A DNA stretch of 64,000 bases from Terriglobia bacterium (GCA_020072965.1 JAIQFY010000001.1:186001-250000), one strand, 5' to 3'; positions 1-8,558 are shown, counted from the first letter of the stretch. Notes: generated by a model not told the origin, from the letters alone. Program-made: numbers and translations.

Positions 1-2
1 GT

Positions 3-2123
3 GCGCTGCAACAGCTCACCAATTTCGAATATCTCAGTGAAGAGGAGCCGACGGGAGAACTTGCTTCCATCACAACGGATCGGCCCCTCGGCGGTGAGCG
101 GCAAAACTACATCCTTTTTCTCTTTGACAATATGTCGATGGATCCAAGCAGCCAGGAGCGCTCCCGTCATGCCGCCGCAAAATTCATAGACGAAAACCTG
201 CACACCGGGGATCTTGTCGCTATCGCGAACTATCGAAATTCCATGCAGATTATTCAGAACTTCTCCAGCAATAAGACCCGCCTCGCCAGGGCCCTGGGCG
301 TTCTTGTGAGTGGAGAGACCGCCGATAAGCCGGATCCGGGTGCTAATACGGCGACCAATACCACTTTTGATCGGGCACAGCAGAGCCTCCGGACGCTGGG
401 CTCTCAATTCGACGCGCGCAATCTCATGATTGCCATGCGGGGATTATTCAATTCCATGCGCCCCATTAAAGGCAGGAAATCCCTGATCGTGTTCTCCGGA
501 GGAGTTTCGCTCTCTGCCGACAACCATGTTGACTTGATCGCGGCGATTGATGCCGCCAACAAGGCCAACGTGACGGTGTACACCATTGATGCCAAGGGCT
601 TAAGTGTGGACATACCCACCCCCAACACCCCGAACCCGCGCCGCATAAGTCTCAATACTTCTCCGGCTGCTCCGTCCCTCGGTTCCTTTGTGAATGCCTT
701 CCAGGGATCCCCTCGAGGCGGGGGAGGATCGACGGGAGGTGGCGGTAGGACCGGGGGTGGGAGTACGGGCGGCGCCCCTGGCGGGGGTGCTCCAGGTAAT
801 CCCGGTGGCCTTTCGGGAGGGAATCCTGGCGGCCTTCCAGGAGGAGGCAACACGGGCAACTCCAGGGGGAATACCGGCAGTTTCCCGGGGAACGACCCTA
901 TGGACCCCAATAGCAACCCCTTTGGAAATCGGAGTCCGCTGGACCGAAGGCTTGACCAGATGACCTTGAGCGACCTCAAGGATGTCCTTCTTAGCATGGC
1001 CACAGAAACGGGTGGCTTTTACATTCGGAATTCGAACGATTTTAACCGCGGCCTTCAGGAAATTAAATCCGAGATGAGAAACTTCTATTCACTCGGATAT
1101 GAATCGAACAACCAGATGCACGACGGGAAATTCAGGGCGATCAAAGTGGAATTGGTTAAAAAGGGGATGAACGTCAAGTATCGAAAAGGCTACTTCGATA
1201 AGAAATCCCAAGACGCGCTGGCGGGAACGCCGGCTGAAAAGCCTCTCAACAAGGCTATCGAGGAAAGCAGCCCCTTGACCGCTCTCCCGCTTCAACTCGT
1301 CACCGATTACTTCTACGAGGGCCCCAGCCAAGCCCGCGCTCCCGTGAGTGTGCGACTCCCGATTTCCAAGTTGAAAATGAAGAAGGACCGGGGTCTGCGG
1401 AGTGATGCCATCGATATCCTGGGTGTGGCGCTTCGCGAGGATGGCACCAAGGCAGCCCGGTTCAGCGACACGCTCAATATAAAGATGGAGAACGACCAGT
1501 GGAAGAAACTGCCCGAGAATGCGACCGTCACATTCCCCAATTATTTCCGGCTGCCTCCTGGAAAGTACAGGTTGAAGGTGGCGGTGCATGATGAAGGGGA
1601 TCTTGTGGGGACGGTCGAACAGCCCGTCGAAATTCCGCCTTACACGGGCGGCCAGTTTACGACAAGCAGCCTTGTCCTCAGCGGCGAAGTCCGGCCCCTT
1701 TCCGGACTGATCAGCAGCCTTGAGTCGGAACTGCTCGACGATAAGAATCCCCTCATTTCGAATGGAATGAAAGTCTACCAATCCGTCGACAAGACGTTTT
1801 CTGCCGGTACCGCCGTCTGCATCTATTTCAGCCTTTACAATCTGTCAGTCGATCCGAATCAGAAGAAACCCACTTTGTTGTTGAGTTATTCGCTAATCTC
1901 CAACGACAAACTGGTTTACCAGATGCCTCTCTCAAACATCACTCAACTTCCCGCTATGGAAAACGGGGTGCTCCCGATCGGAATGTGGGTGCCTCTCAAG
2001 GATGTCGCTCCAGGGCACTATACTCTCCAAGTCATGGTCCGTGACGGGCTGACCAATGTCACGCGTTACCTGCGAAACCAGTTTGAAGTGGAGGCCGCGC
2101 AGGGGACTGTGGCGAAGAAATAA
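3..2123 (+). CDS. VWFA-related acidobacterial-type secreted protein, 5' truncated by window edge
   Basis: The frame is open from the left edge to a TAA at 2121-2123, giving about 706 codons, so the true start lies outside the window. Near nt 111-150 it reads RQNYILFLFDNMSMDPS, where the hydrophobic strand followed by DNMSM sits where a von Willebrand A domain carries its metal site. IVFSGGVSL and the TETGGFYIRNSNDF and YSLGYESNN stretches are typical of the VWFA-related family named for acidobacteria. A Gly-rich spacer (nt about 712-890, with GGGGSTGGGG and many PGG units) interrupts the domain. The last 290 or so residues look beta-rich but match nothing I recognise. The role is unknown; members are generally exported. 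The ATG at 132 is internal, not the start. Confidence 0.85.
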   Translation, partial: ALQQLTNFEYLSEEEPTGELASITTDRPLGGERQNYILFLFDNMSMDPSSQERSRHAAAKFIDENLHTGDLVAIANYRNSMQIIQNFSSNKTRLARALGVLVSGETADKPDPGANTATNTTFDRAQQSLRTLGSQFDARNLMIAMRGLFNSMRPIKGRKSLIVFSGGVSLSADNHVDLIAAIDAANKANVTVYTIDAKGLSVDIPTPNTPNPRRISLNTSPAAPSLGSFVNAFQGSPRGGGGSTGGGGRTGGGSTGGAPGGGAPGNPGGLSGGNPGGLPGGGNTGNSRGNTGSFPGNDPMDPNSNPFGNRSPLDRRLDQMTLSDLKDVLLSMATETGGFYIRNSNDFNRGLQEIKSEMRNFYSLGYESNNQMHDGKFRAIKVELVKKGMNVKYRKGYFDKKSQDALAGTPAEKPLNKAIEESSPLTALPLQLVTDYFYEGPSQARAPVSVRLPISKLKMKKDRGLRSDAIDILGVALREDGTKAARFSDTLNIKMENDQWKKLPENATVTFPNYFRLPPGKYRLKVAVHDEGDLVGTVEQPVEIPPYTGGQFTTSSLVLSGEVRPLSGLISSLESELLDDKNPLISNGMKVYQSVDKTFSAGTAVCIYFSLYNLSVDPNQKKPTLLLSYSLISNDKLVYQMPLSNITQLPAMENGVLPIGMWVPLKDVAPGHYTLQVMVRDGLTNVTRYLRNQFEVEAAQGTVAKK

Positions 2124-2148
2124 CCTGATTCCCGATATTGAAGATGAT

Positions 2149-2187
2149 ACGCCTTCCGCATAAGCCGTGCTGAAGGCGTTTTTTTTT
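2149..2187 (+). terminator. Rho-independent terminator after the VWFA gene
   Basis: ACGCCTTC (2149-2156) pairs with GAAGGCGT (2172-2179) across a 15-nt loop, and is followed directly by a run of T to 2187. It lies 25 bp past the stop codon of the VWFA gene and points the same way. Confidence 0.8.
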
Positions 2188-2220
2188 GGTCTAGAGAAGA
2201 GAATCCCGGCTTTGAGGGAA

Positions 2221-2373
2221 GCTCTGTGCGTGTCGGCTGGGCGCACAGGGGGACGCCTGCGCCACAGAGCGATGACGAGACGAGTTCGTAGTAACGAATT
2301 AATTCGTTACTACTATATTCGAGGGTCAACTCTAAGATTAGGAATCTCGATGCGCAGGCGGGGACGCCTGCGC
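2221..2373. repeat. Cluster of three intergenic palindromes
   Basis: Three different inverted repeats lie between two convergent genes. GCTCTGTG (2221) pairs with CACAGAGC (2263-2270). A perfect 26-bp palindrome spans 2288-2313, with half-site GTAGTAACGAATT and no loop. GCGCAGGCG (2352-2360) pairs with CGCCTGCGC (2365-2373) over a GGGA loop. The segment GACGCCTGCGCCACA occurs in both the first and the third, so those two are related. They look like REP-type elements. No gene is visible here. Confidence 0.7.
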
Positions 2374-2384
2374 CACATCGTGGG

Positions 2385-3428
2385 TCATTCCTTTTCCAAG
2401 CGATCTTTCATCTGTTCCGACAAGGCATCGAGACGCCGGGCCAGCTCCCGAATGCTTTTCTGAAGCTCCGGCAATTTTGAGAAAAGGGCGGTGGCCTTGA
2501 GCCATTGATGATTATCAAATGCGGGAGAGCCTGAAATCACCGCGCCGTCAGGGACATCGCGTGGAATTCCCGATTGTGCCGTGACCACGACGCCCTCCCC
2601 GATGGTGAGGTGCCCGGCCGCACCCACCTGACCGGCTAATACAACGTCCTTCCCCACCACCGTGCTCCCCGCCAATCCTACCTGGGCACAAAGCAGCGAA
2701 TTCTCTCCGACTGTAGAGGCATGTCCCACCTGGACCAGGTTGTCGATCTTCGCGCCTTTCTTGATCCGAGTCTCCCCGATCGTCCCACGATCGATCGTTG
2801 AATTCGAACCGATCTCGACGTCATCTTCGATCACCACAATCCCTGACTGCACCATCTTGTAATAGCTCCCATCGGATTGCTTGGCAAACCCAAAGCCGTC
2901 CCCTCCCACGACGGCCCCGTTCTGCAGGATGACGTTGTTCCCCAGAACACAGTATTCGCGGATCACCACATTCGCGTGGGCGAAGCAATGATCGCCGATC
3001 CGCACACCACGGTAAATTGTTGCGGGCCCCATCAGGACCGCATCATTCCCGATCACCACATCTTCATGGACCACCACGTAGGGACCGACATGAGCGCGGG
3101 CACCGATGCGGGCCGTCGGGTCGATCGACGCCATGGAGTGAATGCCCGGGGGGTATTGCGGAGGGGAGTAGAATAACTCGATTGCTTTGGCGAAGGTCAG
3201 ATAGGGGTTCTCACTTCGCAACGTTGGGATGGGCAGAGGAGCAAAATTCTCCGAGACAATTATTGCAGAGGCCCGGGTGGTTTTCGCGGCGGAAACATAT
3301 TTTGGATTTGAAATAAAGGTCATATCCCCTTCGCCGGCGGCTTCAATCCCCAGGACACGGTGAATTTCGATGCCGCCGTCCCCTTCCAGGCGGCAGTTCA
3401 ACCGTTTTGCAATCTCCTCAAGACGCAT
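2385..3428 (-). CDS. lpxD: UDP-3-O-acylglucosamine N-acyltransferase LpxD
   Basis: This enzyme adds the N-linked hydroxyacyl chain to UDP-3-O-acyl-glucosamine, the third step of lipid A synthesis, in the cytoplasm. The 347-residue protein has the LpxD layout. An N-terminal uridine-binding domain begins MRLEEIAKRLNC. A long left-handed beta-helix of hexapeptide repeats follows (IGARAHVGPYVVVHEDVVIG and VGKDVVLAGQVGAAGHLTIG), containing NSTIDRGTIG and the conserved QVGHASTVG. The C-terminal helix includes LPELQKSIRELARRLDAL. The frame extends upstream to 3500, but the ATG at 3428 gives the family start. It is transcribed away from murJ, with the two starts about 120 bp apart. It implies a Gram-negative envelope. 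Confidence 0.95.
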   Translation of the reverse strand: MRLEEIAKRLNCRLEGDGGIEIHRVLGIEAAGEGDMTFISNPKYVSAAKTTRASAIIVSENFAPLPIPTLRSENPYLTFAKAIELFYSPPQYPPGIHSMASIDPTARIGARAHVGPYVVVHEDVVIGNDAVLMGPATIYRGVRIGDHCFAHANVVIREYCVLGNNVILQNGAVVGGDGFGFAKQSDGSYYKMVQSGIVVIEDDVEIGSNSTIDRGTIGETRIKKGAKIDNLVQVGHASTVGENSLLCAQVGLAGSTVVGKDVVLAGQVGAAGHLTIGEGVVVTAQSGIPRDVPDGAVISGSPAFDNHQWLKATALFSKLPELQKSIRELARRLDALSEQMKDRLEKE

Positions 3429-3489
3429 TGATCCAACTCCAAGGGCAACGACGAGGTGAAGTTCAGCGCAAACTCGTGGGTGGGTCCGA

Positions 3490-3519
3490 TTGCCAGTCAA
3501 CTTCAGCGTGTGTTAGTAT
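3490..3519 (+). promoter_or_regulatory. Possible sigma-70 promoter for murJ
   Basis: TTGCCA (3490-3495) and TAGTAT (3514-3519) are separated by 18 bp, about 31 bp before the murJ ATG. The match is moderate and untested. Confidence 0.35.
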
Positions 3520-3550
3520 ACGCGGGTTTTTCGTGCCTAACAATTCTCCA

Positions 3551-5212
3551 ATGCAAGAGACGCCATCCCAGACCCAGCAGAATAAGCTGCATATCCTGAA
3601 GCATGCCGGAATCATCACCTCAATTACCCTGATGAGCCGCATCCTGGGTTACATTCGCGACCAGCGGATCACTTTTCTGCTGGGAACCCTTCCTGCAAGT
3701 GACGCCTACACCGTGGCTTATCGCATCCCCAACCTCCTTCGCCGGCTGGTCGCGGAGGGCGCCATGACGGCCTCATTCATTCCCGTGTTCACGCACCTCC
3801 TCAAAGAGGAAGGCCGGGAAAAGGTGTGGGAGTTTGCCAACAAGTTCTTTTGGACCATGGCATTCGTGTTGACGGGTCTGGCCGTCGTCGGGGTCATCTT
3901 CTCCCCTTTTTTCATTGACCTCGTGGCTTCGGGGTTCAGGCATAAGCCGAGTTACGACCTGACGGTCCATCTCAATCGCATCATCTTTCCATATGTATTT
4001 TTCATCGGGCTGGCGGCGCTGGCCTCCGCCATCCTGAACTCGTTCCATAGCTTTGCCGTTCCCGCTGCAACTCCCATTGCCTTGAATATCTCCATCATCA
4101 CCCTTTCATTCTTTGCATTTCGATTTCAGGAACCGGCAGTGGCACTTGCCATTGGGGTAGTCCTGGGGGGGGTGCTGCAACTGCTCATCCAGATCCCACA
4201 GCTGAGGAAGCACGGGATGACGTTCCAGTTTGGAGTGTCGCTTACCAATCCTTCCATCCGGAAGGTAGCCCGGCTGATGTTTCCAGTATTCTTTGGAGTC
4301 GGGGTGGCGCAGTTGGGACTCATCATTGATACACAGTTCGCTTCATACCTCTTTGCCGGCGCACAGGCCTCGCTGTATGTGGCGGACCGTGTGATGGAAT
4401 TGATTTTAGGCGGCTATGCCATCTCCGTGGCGACGGTCATCCTGCCGATGCTCTCTCAACAGGCGGCGGAAAATCAGATTGCCGACATGCGGAAGACACT
4501 TGCATTCTCCTTGCGCATCGTCTCTTTCATTGCCATTCCTTCCTCCGTCGGGTTGATCGTGCTGCGCCGCCCCATCATCGAAGTCTTGTTTCAACATGGC
4601 AAATTCAATGCGCAATCGACGGCGATTACGGCACCCCCTCTCATGTACTTCGCCTTCGGCCTGTGCGCATTCGCCTTGATTAAAGTGGTCGTCCCCGCCT
4701 TTTACTCCTTGCACGACACAAAGACCCCGGTCAAGATTGCCGCCGCGGCCTTGAGTTTTAACCTCATTTCGAACTTTCTCGTCAGCCGGCCTGAACATGT
4801 GGAGGGAGCCCTGAAGTACGTTTTCGGCTTCTTTGCAGGGATTGCCAATACTTTGCACATCCCCTCGCTTCAGAATGGCGGCCTGGCCCTCTCCACCTCA
4901 CTCGCTGCTTACATTAATCTCTCCATCCTCGTCTATGTTTTCCAGAAGAGGCACGGGCGCTTTGTGACCCGTGAGGTCCTGGTCTCGGTTTTCAAAGCCG
5001 CCCTCTCCTCCCTGGCCATGGGCCTGGTTTGCTGGTATGTCATCCGAATCCCGGGCTGGTACGCCAACCAGCATTTTGCAAAACAGGTCATCACGTTCAC
5101 CATCACCCTGGGTCTCGGGACTGCAGCCTACTTTGGCCTGGCAATGATCATGCGCTGTCCTGAACTCGAAGAAGTGTGGGGTATCGCAACGAGACGGAAA
5201 GTCAAGAAATAA
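3551..5212 (+). CDS. murJ: Lipid II flippase MurJ (MviN)
   Basis: MurJ flips the peptidoglycan precursor lipid II across the inner membrane. The 553-residue protein has the family's N-terminal signature (ITSITLMSRILGYIRDQRI, then LPASDAYTVAYRIPNLLRRL and EGAMTASFIPVF) and about 14 hydrophobic segments, as expected of the MOP superfamily. A longer frame starts at 3407 but overlaps the divergent lpxD. The ATG at 3551 (MQETPSQTQQ) is the better start and gives a normal family length. The next gene, xerD, follows after 153 bp. The extension KHAGIITS directly before the first transmembrane helix is usual for the family. Confidence 0.95.
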   Translation: MQETPSQTQQNKLHILKHAGIITSITLMSRILGYIRDQRITFLLGTLPASDAYTVAYRIPNLLRRLVAEGAMTASFIPVFTHLLKEEGREKVWEFANKFFWTMAFVLTGLAVVGVIFSPFFIDLVASGFRHKPSYDLTVHLNRIIFPYVFFIGLAALASAILNSFHSFAVPAATPIALNISIITLSFFAFRFQEPAVALAIGVVLGGVLQLLIQIPQLRKHGMTFQFGVSLTNPSIRKVARLMFPVFFGVGVAQLGLIIDTQFASYLFAGAQASLYVADRVMELILGGYAISVATVILPMLSQQAAENQIADMRKTLAFSLRIVSFIAIPSSVGLIVLRRPIIEVLFQHGKFNAQSTAITAPPLMYFAFGLCAFALIKVVVPAFYSLHDTKTPVKIAAAALSFNLISNFLVSRPEHVEGALKYVFGFFAGIANTLHIPSLQNGGLALSTSLAAYINLSILVYVFQKRHGRFVTREVLVSVFKAALSSLAMGLVCWYVIRIPGWYANQHFAKQVITFTITLGLGTAAYFGLAMIMRCPELEEVWGIATRRKVKK

Positions 5213-5365
5213 GAATCATTCTTCCAACCGGTGGACTACCGGTGGGTCATCTGCGCGGTGGACGCCATGGGCGCAACCCGCAAACAAATTCATTCCCGCC
5301 TTGCTGATCCGCCCTTCATGACTTTTTCTTTTCCGTTTTTGCTTCTTTCGTTCTACTCTTCTCTC

Positions 5366-6256
5366 ATGCAGCGGCACATAGATGCCTATCTCAACTATAT
5401 TCGCGTCGAAAAAGGGCTGGCGAACAATACCTTGGAGGCTTACCGGCGCGACCTTGCCCATTGGCAGAAGTTTTTCGCAATCCGAAAAGAGAATCCGCCC
5501 CTTGGGTCAATCTCTCGAAAAGAGGTGGTGGATTTTCTCCAGTGGCTTTACCAGCAGGGGCTGAACAGTCGCTCCGTCGCTCGGGCATTGACTGCACTTC
5601 GGAACTTTTTCAAGTTTCTCGAGCTGGATGGAGTTGTTCTGTCCAACCCCACCGCTCAGGTGGAATCGCCCAAACTCTGGAAGAAACTCCCAAAATACCT
5701 CTCCATAGCCGAGGTCGAACAGATTCTGAATGCGCCTGACCTGGAAACACCCATCGGGTTGCGCGACAAGGCGATGCTTGAACTTCTCTATGCAACCGGC
5801 TTGAGGGTGTCCGAACTGGTTTGCCTGAAATTTGCGAATCTCCATCTGGATCCGGGCTACGTCCAGTGCCTGGGAAAGGGGGATAAAGAACGGATCGTCC
5901 CCCTGGGAAAGTCGGCAGCTGCATTTATCGAACGTTACATTGCCAAAGCACGGGAGGAACTCCTGAAGCCCCGGCGGTGCGACTACCTGTTCGTCACCCA
6001 TCGCGGCGACCGCATGACCCGGCAGTCCTTCTGGATCATCATTTCATATTACGGCCGCAAAGCGGGATTGAAGACCAAGTTGACCCCACACCTCTTGCGA
6101 CATTCTTTCGCCACTCATCTGCTGGAGCGCGGCGCCGACCTGCGTTCGGTCCAGACCATGCTTGGCCACGCTGACATTTCCACGACTCAGATTTACACTC
6201 ATGTGATCAACACCCGCTTGAGAGAGATTTATCAGAAACATCATCCGCGGGCGTGA
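5366..6256 (+). CDS. xerD: Site-specific tyrosine recombinase XerD
   Basis: This 296-residue integrase-family recombinase probably resolves chromosome dimers at dif together with a XerC partner not seen here. The N-terminal SAM-like domain reads VEKGLANNTLEAYRRDL. The catalytic residues are present: Arg in ATGLRVSEL (about 146), Lys in GKGDKERIVPL (about 171), HLLRH (about 242-246), His in MLGHADISTTQ and Tyr in IYTHV (about 277). The wording STTQIYTHV is closer to XerD than to XerC, but the assignment between the two rests on memory of the families. The frame opens at 5231, yet the ATG at 5366 (MQRHIDAYLNYIRV) is the family start. No dif-like site was identified. Confidence 0.9.
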   Translation: MQRHIDAYLNYIRVEKGLANNTLEAYRRDLAHWQKFFAIRKENPPLGSISRKEVVDFLQWLYQQGLNSRSVARALTALRNFFKFLELDGVVLSNPTAQVESPKLWKKLPKYLSIAEVEQILNAPDLETPIGLRDKAMLELLYATGLRVSELVCLKFANLHLDPGYVQCLGKGDKERIVPLGKSAAAFIERYIAKAREELLKPRRCDYLFVTHRGDRMTRQSFWIIISYYGRKAGLKTKLTPHLLRHSFATHLLERGADLRSVQTMLGHADISTTQIYTHVINTRLREIYQKHHPRA

Positions 6257-6263
6257 GGGGGTG

Positions 6264-6327
6264 GAAGTAGATGATAGGTGATAGGTGATAGGAGAGCGAA
6301 GGCAGAAGTCAGAGGTCAGAAGTCGGA
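6264..6327. repeat. Short low-complexity tandem repeats after xerD
   Basis: GATAGGTGATAGGTGATAGG (from about 6274) is followed by CAGAAGTCAGAGGTCAGAAGTC (6303-6324), listed here as a pattern of about 7-9-nt units. It is non-coding and begins 8 bp after the xerD stop. Confidence 0.6.
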
Positions 6328-6337
6328 TCTCATCGCA

Positions 6338-6359
6338 GGGGCGCACAGCCGTGCGCCCC
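6338..6359. repeat. REP-like palindrome, left copy
   Basis: GGGGCGCAC (6338-6346) pairs with GTGCGCCCC (6351-6359) over the loop AGCC. A near-identical hairpin stands at 7335-7354, so the pair brackets the gene-free mobile-element scar between xerD and deoB. Confidence 0.7.
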
Positions 6360-6466
6360 CCCTGGAACGTCAAAGATCATGGACCTTGGAGATCCGAACC
6401 CATCAAACACAGCAAAAAAAGATAGGGTCGCGGTAGGGATGCCCGTCACCGGGCACCCCCCGCACA

Positions 6467-6499
6467 GATCCGTACGTGCGCAACTAGCGCATACGGCTC
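6467..6499 (-). ncRNA. Group II intron domain V hairpin
   Basis: Reading the minus strand, GAGCCGTATGCG opens and CGCACGTACGGATC closes a 33-nt hairpin with a small TAGT-type loop. This is the length and sequence pattern of the catalytic domain V. The 3' strand ends GGATC where GGTTC is common, which would alter one base pair next to the AGC triad. A covariance search with the Rfam group II domain V model would settle it. Confidence 0.75.
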
Positions 6500-6688
6500 C
6501 TATCTTGGATGAATGGCGTCGAAGTTAACCTGACGCCCGCCAGCCAACCCCGGGGACACGTGATTCCTCCCGCGCTGTGTCGGGATCGTGTGAGGTTGTC
6601 TGACGTTCTCCTTGATCCGCGCCCTTTCCTCCCCCGCCTCCGTGGTTGGGTGGGTAGTCTCTGTCCCTTCTTTGTTCGGCGGGTTCAT
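6500..6688 (-). pseudogene. N-terminal fragment of group II intron reverse transcriptase
   Basis: The 62-residue frame begins MNPPNKEGTETTHPTTEAG and continues IKENVRQPHTIPTQRG and VSPGLAGGRQ. This resembles the leader of LtrA-type intron reverse transcriptases just before the first RT block. After GGRQ the frame runs nine more codons and stops beside domain V. No RT active-site motif (YADD) or maturase domain remains in any frame. It is a deletion remnant, not a functional small protein. Confidence 0.6.
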
Positions 6689-7096
6689 AGGTACTATGGC
6701 GCAGTCCGACTCCTATCCTTCGTGCGTGCCAGCCGTACGGCGTTTCGCCTTCTCTGGCCGGTCTGCTGTCTCGACGACCGCAGACAAAGGGGAGGTCTCC
6801 CGGTTCTCGTGCATGAAGTTTCTTGGCGTGCACGGGGTCTACGACTACGGGGGATCCAGGTCGGGCTCACGGTCTGGCGCCCGCACTGATGTGGCCTTTC
6901 CCTTACGACCACAGGGTCGGCACCCCCAAGGGAGTTTTCGAAGCTCAATACCCGGCCCACCAGTGCCCCTGTCTACGCTTCAACTGAGTCACCTCACGGC
7001 GCCCCAGGCAAGACTCGGAGTCAGGATGGTTCGTTACTCCTTTCCTGTGCAGCTCTTTCATCTGCTACTTCATGCCGGTTTATCCCGGCGCTCGGC

Positions 7097-7314
7097 CGCA
7101 TCTCCACTATCCACTTTGCCCGTGAATGTGGCTGGGCCGCTGCGGATCCACGGTGGGGGGTTGGACCAAATTATATCTTGTGGTAATGACATGAACTGGC
7201 GATCGCCCTCTAATCTAAAGCCAAGAAGGGATAAAGGCGATGCCACCCCACCTCCTTGTTGAAAACGCCAGTCATTGCTTAAACCGGACGCCAAAAGTGG
7301 ATAGTGGAGATGCG
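7097..7314. repeat. 218-bp structure with perfect 21-nt inverted repeat ends
   Basis: The 21-nt sequence beginning AAAGTGGATAGTGG at 7294-7314 is repeated exactly, in inverse, at 7097-7117. A diverged direct copy of the right end (18 of 23 positions, counting the following ACCCCA) lies at 7228-7250. Frames inside carry no recognisable protein. It could be a MITE or the two ends of a decayed insertion sequence. The family was not recognised. Confidence 0.55.
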
Positions 7315-7333
7315 ACCCCAACAGCCATTCGTA

Positions 7334-7354
7334 GGGGCGCACAGACGTGCGCCC
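7334..7354. repeat. REP-like palindrome, right copy
   Basis: GGGCGCAC (7335-7342) pairs with GTGCGCCC (7347-7354) over AGAC, preceded by GTAG. It matches the hairpin at 6338-6359 and lies 28 bp past the deoB stop, so it could also help end the nucleoside operon transcript. Confidence 0.65.
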
Positions 7355-7382
7355 GCCAAGAGGACAGAGTAACTGTCGAGTC

Positions 7383-8558
7383 TTAGGACAGCAGCGATTG
7401 CAAAAAGCTGGTGCCGCGGGTGAGGGCGAAGCCGAAGTTTTCGGCCACGGTCTGGCCAAGGTCGGAAAGCGTGGGGCGGGTCCCCAAATCGAGATTTCCC
7501 CGGGACGTCTTCGAATAGGCGAGCAGAGGAACATATTCACGAGTGTGGTCAGTGGTCTTCATGTAGGTCGGATCACACCCATGGTCAGCGGTAATCATCA
7601 ACAGATCATCGGGCCTAATCACCTCCATCAACTGCCCTAACTGCCGGTCAAACTCTTCCAGCGCGTTGGCATACCCGGCCACGTCGCGCCGATGGCCATA
7701 AAGCATGTCGAAATCCACCAGGTTCGTAAAGATCATGTCAGCGGCCTTCGACTGTACCGCATCCAAGGTCCGTTCCATTCCTTCAGTGTTGTTTTTCATT
7801 TTGACATGCTCGGAAATCCCGCGTCCGCTGTAAATATCGAAGATCTTCCCCACCGCGTAAACAGTCCGACCCTTTTCAGCCATCAGATCCAGCAGCATCG
7901 GCCTCGGAGGATCAATAGCATAATCATGCCGTCGCTCGGTGCGGGTAAAGTTTCCCGGCTTCCCGATAAAGGGCCGGGCGATGACCCGTGCGACGCGATC
8001 TTTTCCGACGAGCAGGTTCCGGGCGATCTCGCACATCCGATAAAGCTCAGCAACCGGGATGACCTCTTCGTGGGTGGCAATCTGAAAGACGCTGTCTCCA
8101 GAGGTGTAGACAATTGGAGAGCCGGTGCGCAGATGCTCTTCGCCAAGATCCTTGATAATCTCGGTTCCGGACGCCGGAATATTGCCGAGGGTCTTTCGAC
8201 CAATGGCCTTTTCGAAAGCTTCGATCAGGTAGCGTGGAAAGCCCTGCGGATAGGTCGGGAATGCGACCTCGGTCAAAATGCCGGCCATCTCCCAATGCCC
8301 CGCGGTCGTGTCCTTCCCTTTCGAAGCGAGGGCCATCTTTCCATAAGAGCCAATGGGAGTGACGTTCGGGGAAACATTCGAGAGCGGCCGGATTGCTCCC
8401 AGCCCCAATCGGCCTAGATTGGACAGTGTCAGCGGGCGATATTGACAGACGTGTCCGAGGGTATCCGTTCCGGCATCTCCCCACTCGGCGGCATCCGGCA
8501 TAGCCCCAATGCCGACACTGTCGAGCACGATGGTGATAATTCGTCCGAAGGATGACAT
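7383..8558 (-). CDS. deoB: Phosphopentomutase DeoB
   Basis: DeoB interconverts ribose or deoxyribose 1-phosphate and 5-phosphate, carrying sugars released by the nucleoside phosphorylases into central metabolism. The 391-residue protein has the alkaline-phosphatase-superfamily metal motifs: VLDSVGIGAMPDA and GDAGTDTLGH at the N-terminus, TAGHWEMAG in the cap region, and TADHGCDP with DHTREYVPLL near the C-terminus. Length is normal. It is the last gene of the minus-strand salvage operon, 63 bp after the amidohydrolase. Its substrates are the products of the punA and deoA enzymes encoded upstream, which strongly supports the assignment. Confidence 0.96.
   Translation of the reverse strand: MSSFGRIITIVLDSVGIGAMPDAAEWGDAGTDTLGHVCQYRPLTLSNLGRLGLGAIRPLSNVSPNVTPIGSYGKMALASKGKDTTAGHWEMAGILTEVAFPTYPQGFPRYLIEAFEKAIGRKTLGNIPASGTEIIKDLGEEHLRTGSPIVYTSGDSVFQIATHEEVIPVAELYRMCEIARNLLVGKDRVARVIARPFIGKPGNFTRTERRHDYAIDPPRPMLLDLMAEKGRTVYAVGKIFDIYSGRGISEHVKMKNNTEGMERTLDAVQSKAADMIFTNLVDFDMLYGHRRDVAGYANALEEFDRQLGQLMEVIRPDDLLMITADHGCDPTYMKTTDHTREYVPLLAYSKTSRGNLDLGTRPTLSDLGQTVAENFGFALTRGTSFLQSLLS

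Larger units (their letters stand above)
6433..7096 (-). mobile_element. Decayed group II intron, reverse transcriptase mostly deleted
   Basis: On the minus strand this stretch has the order of a group II intron. RNA-type sequence (about 7096 to 6690) leads into the first part of an intron reverse transcriptase (6688-6500). That is followed by a domain V-like hairpin (6499-6467) and a domain VI-like hairpin, GGGTGCCCG-GTGA-CGGGCATCCC, near 6461-6437. The likely 3' end is CCCTAC at about 6433. A normal element carries a reverse transcriptase of about 400-600 residues. Here fewer than 60 residues remain before domain V, so most of the gene has been lost and the element cannot move by itself. 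The 5' boundary is uncertain. It may be cut by the 21-nt inverted repeat at 7097-7117. The intron has the same orientation as the deoB operon just upstream of it. Confidence 0.7.

Noticed and set aside
404-1003. Proline-rich minus-strand frame of 199 codons
   Set aside because: It is the reverse of the glycine-rich spacer in the VWFA gene, where GC-rich repeats keep the opposite frame open.
6612-7262. 216-codon plus-strand frame in the xerD-deoB gap
   Set aside because: It runs antisense to the intron and across the inverted-repeat element, with no protein-like composition or ribosome site.
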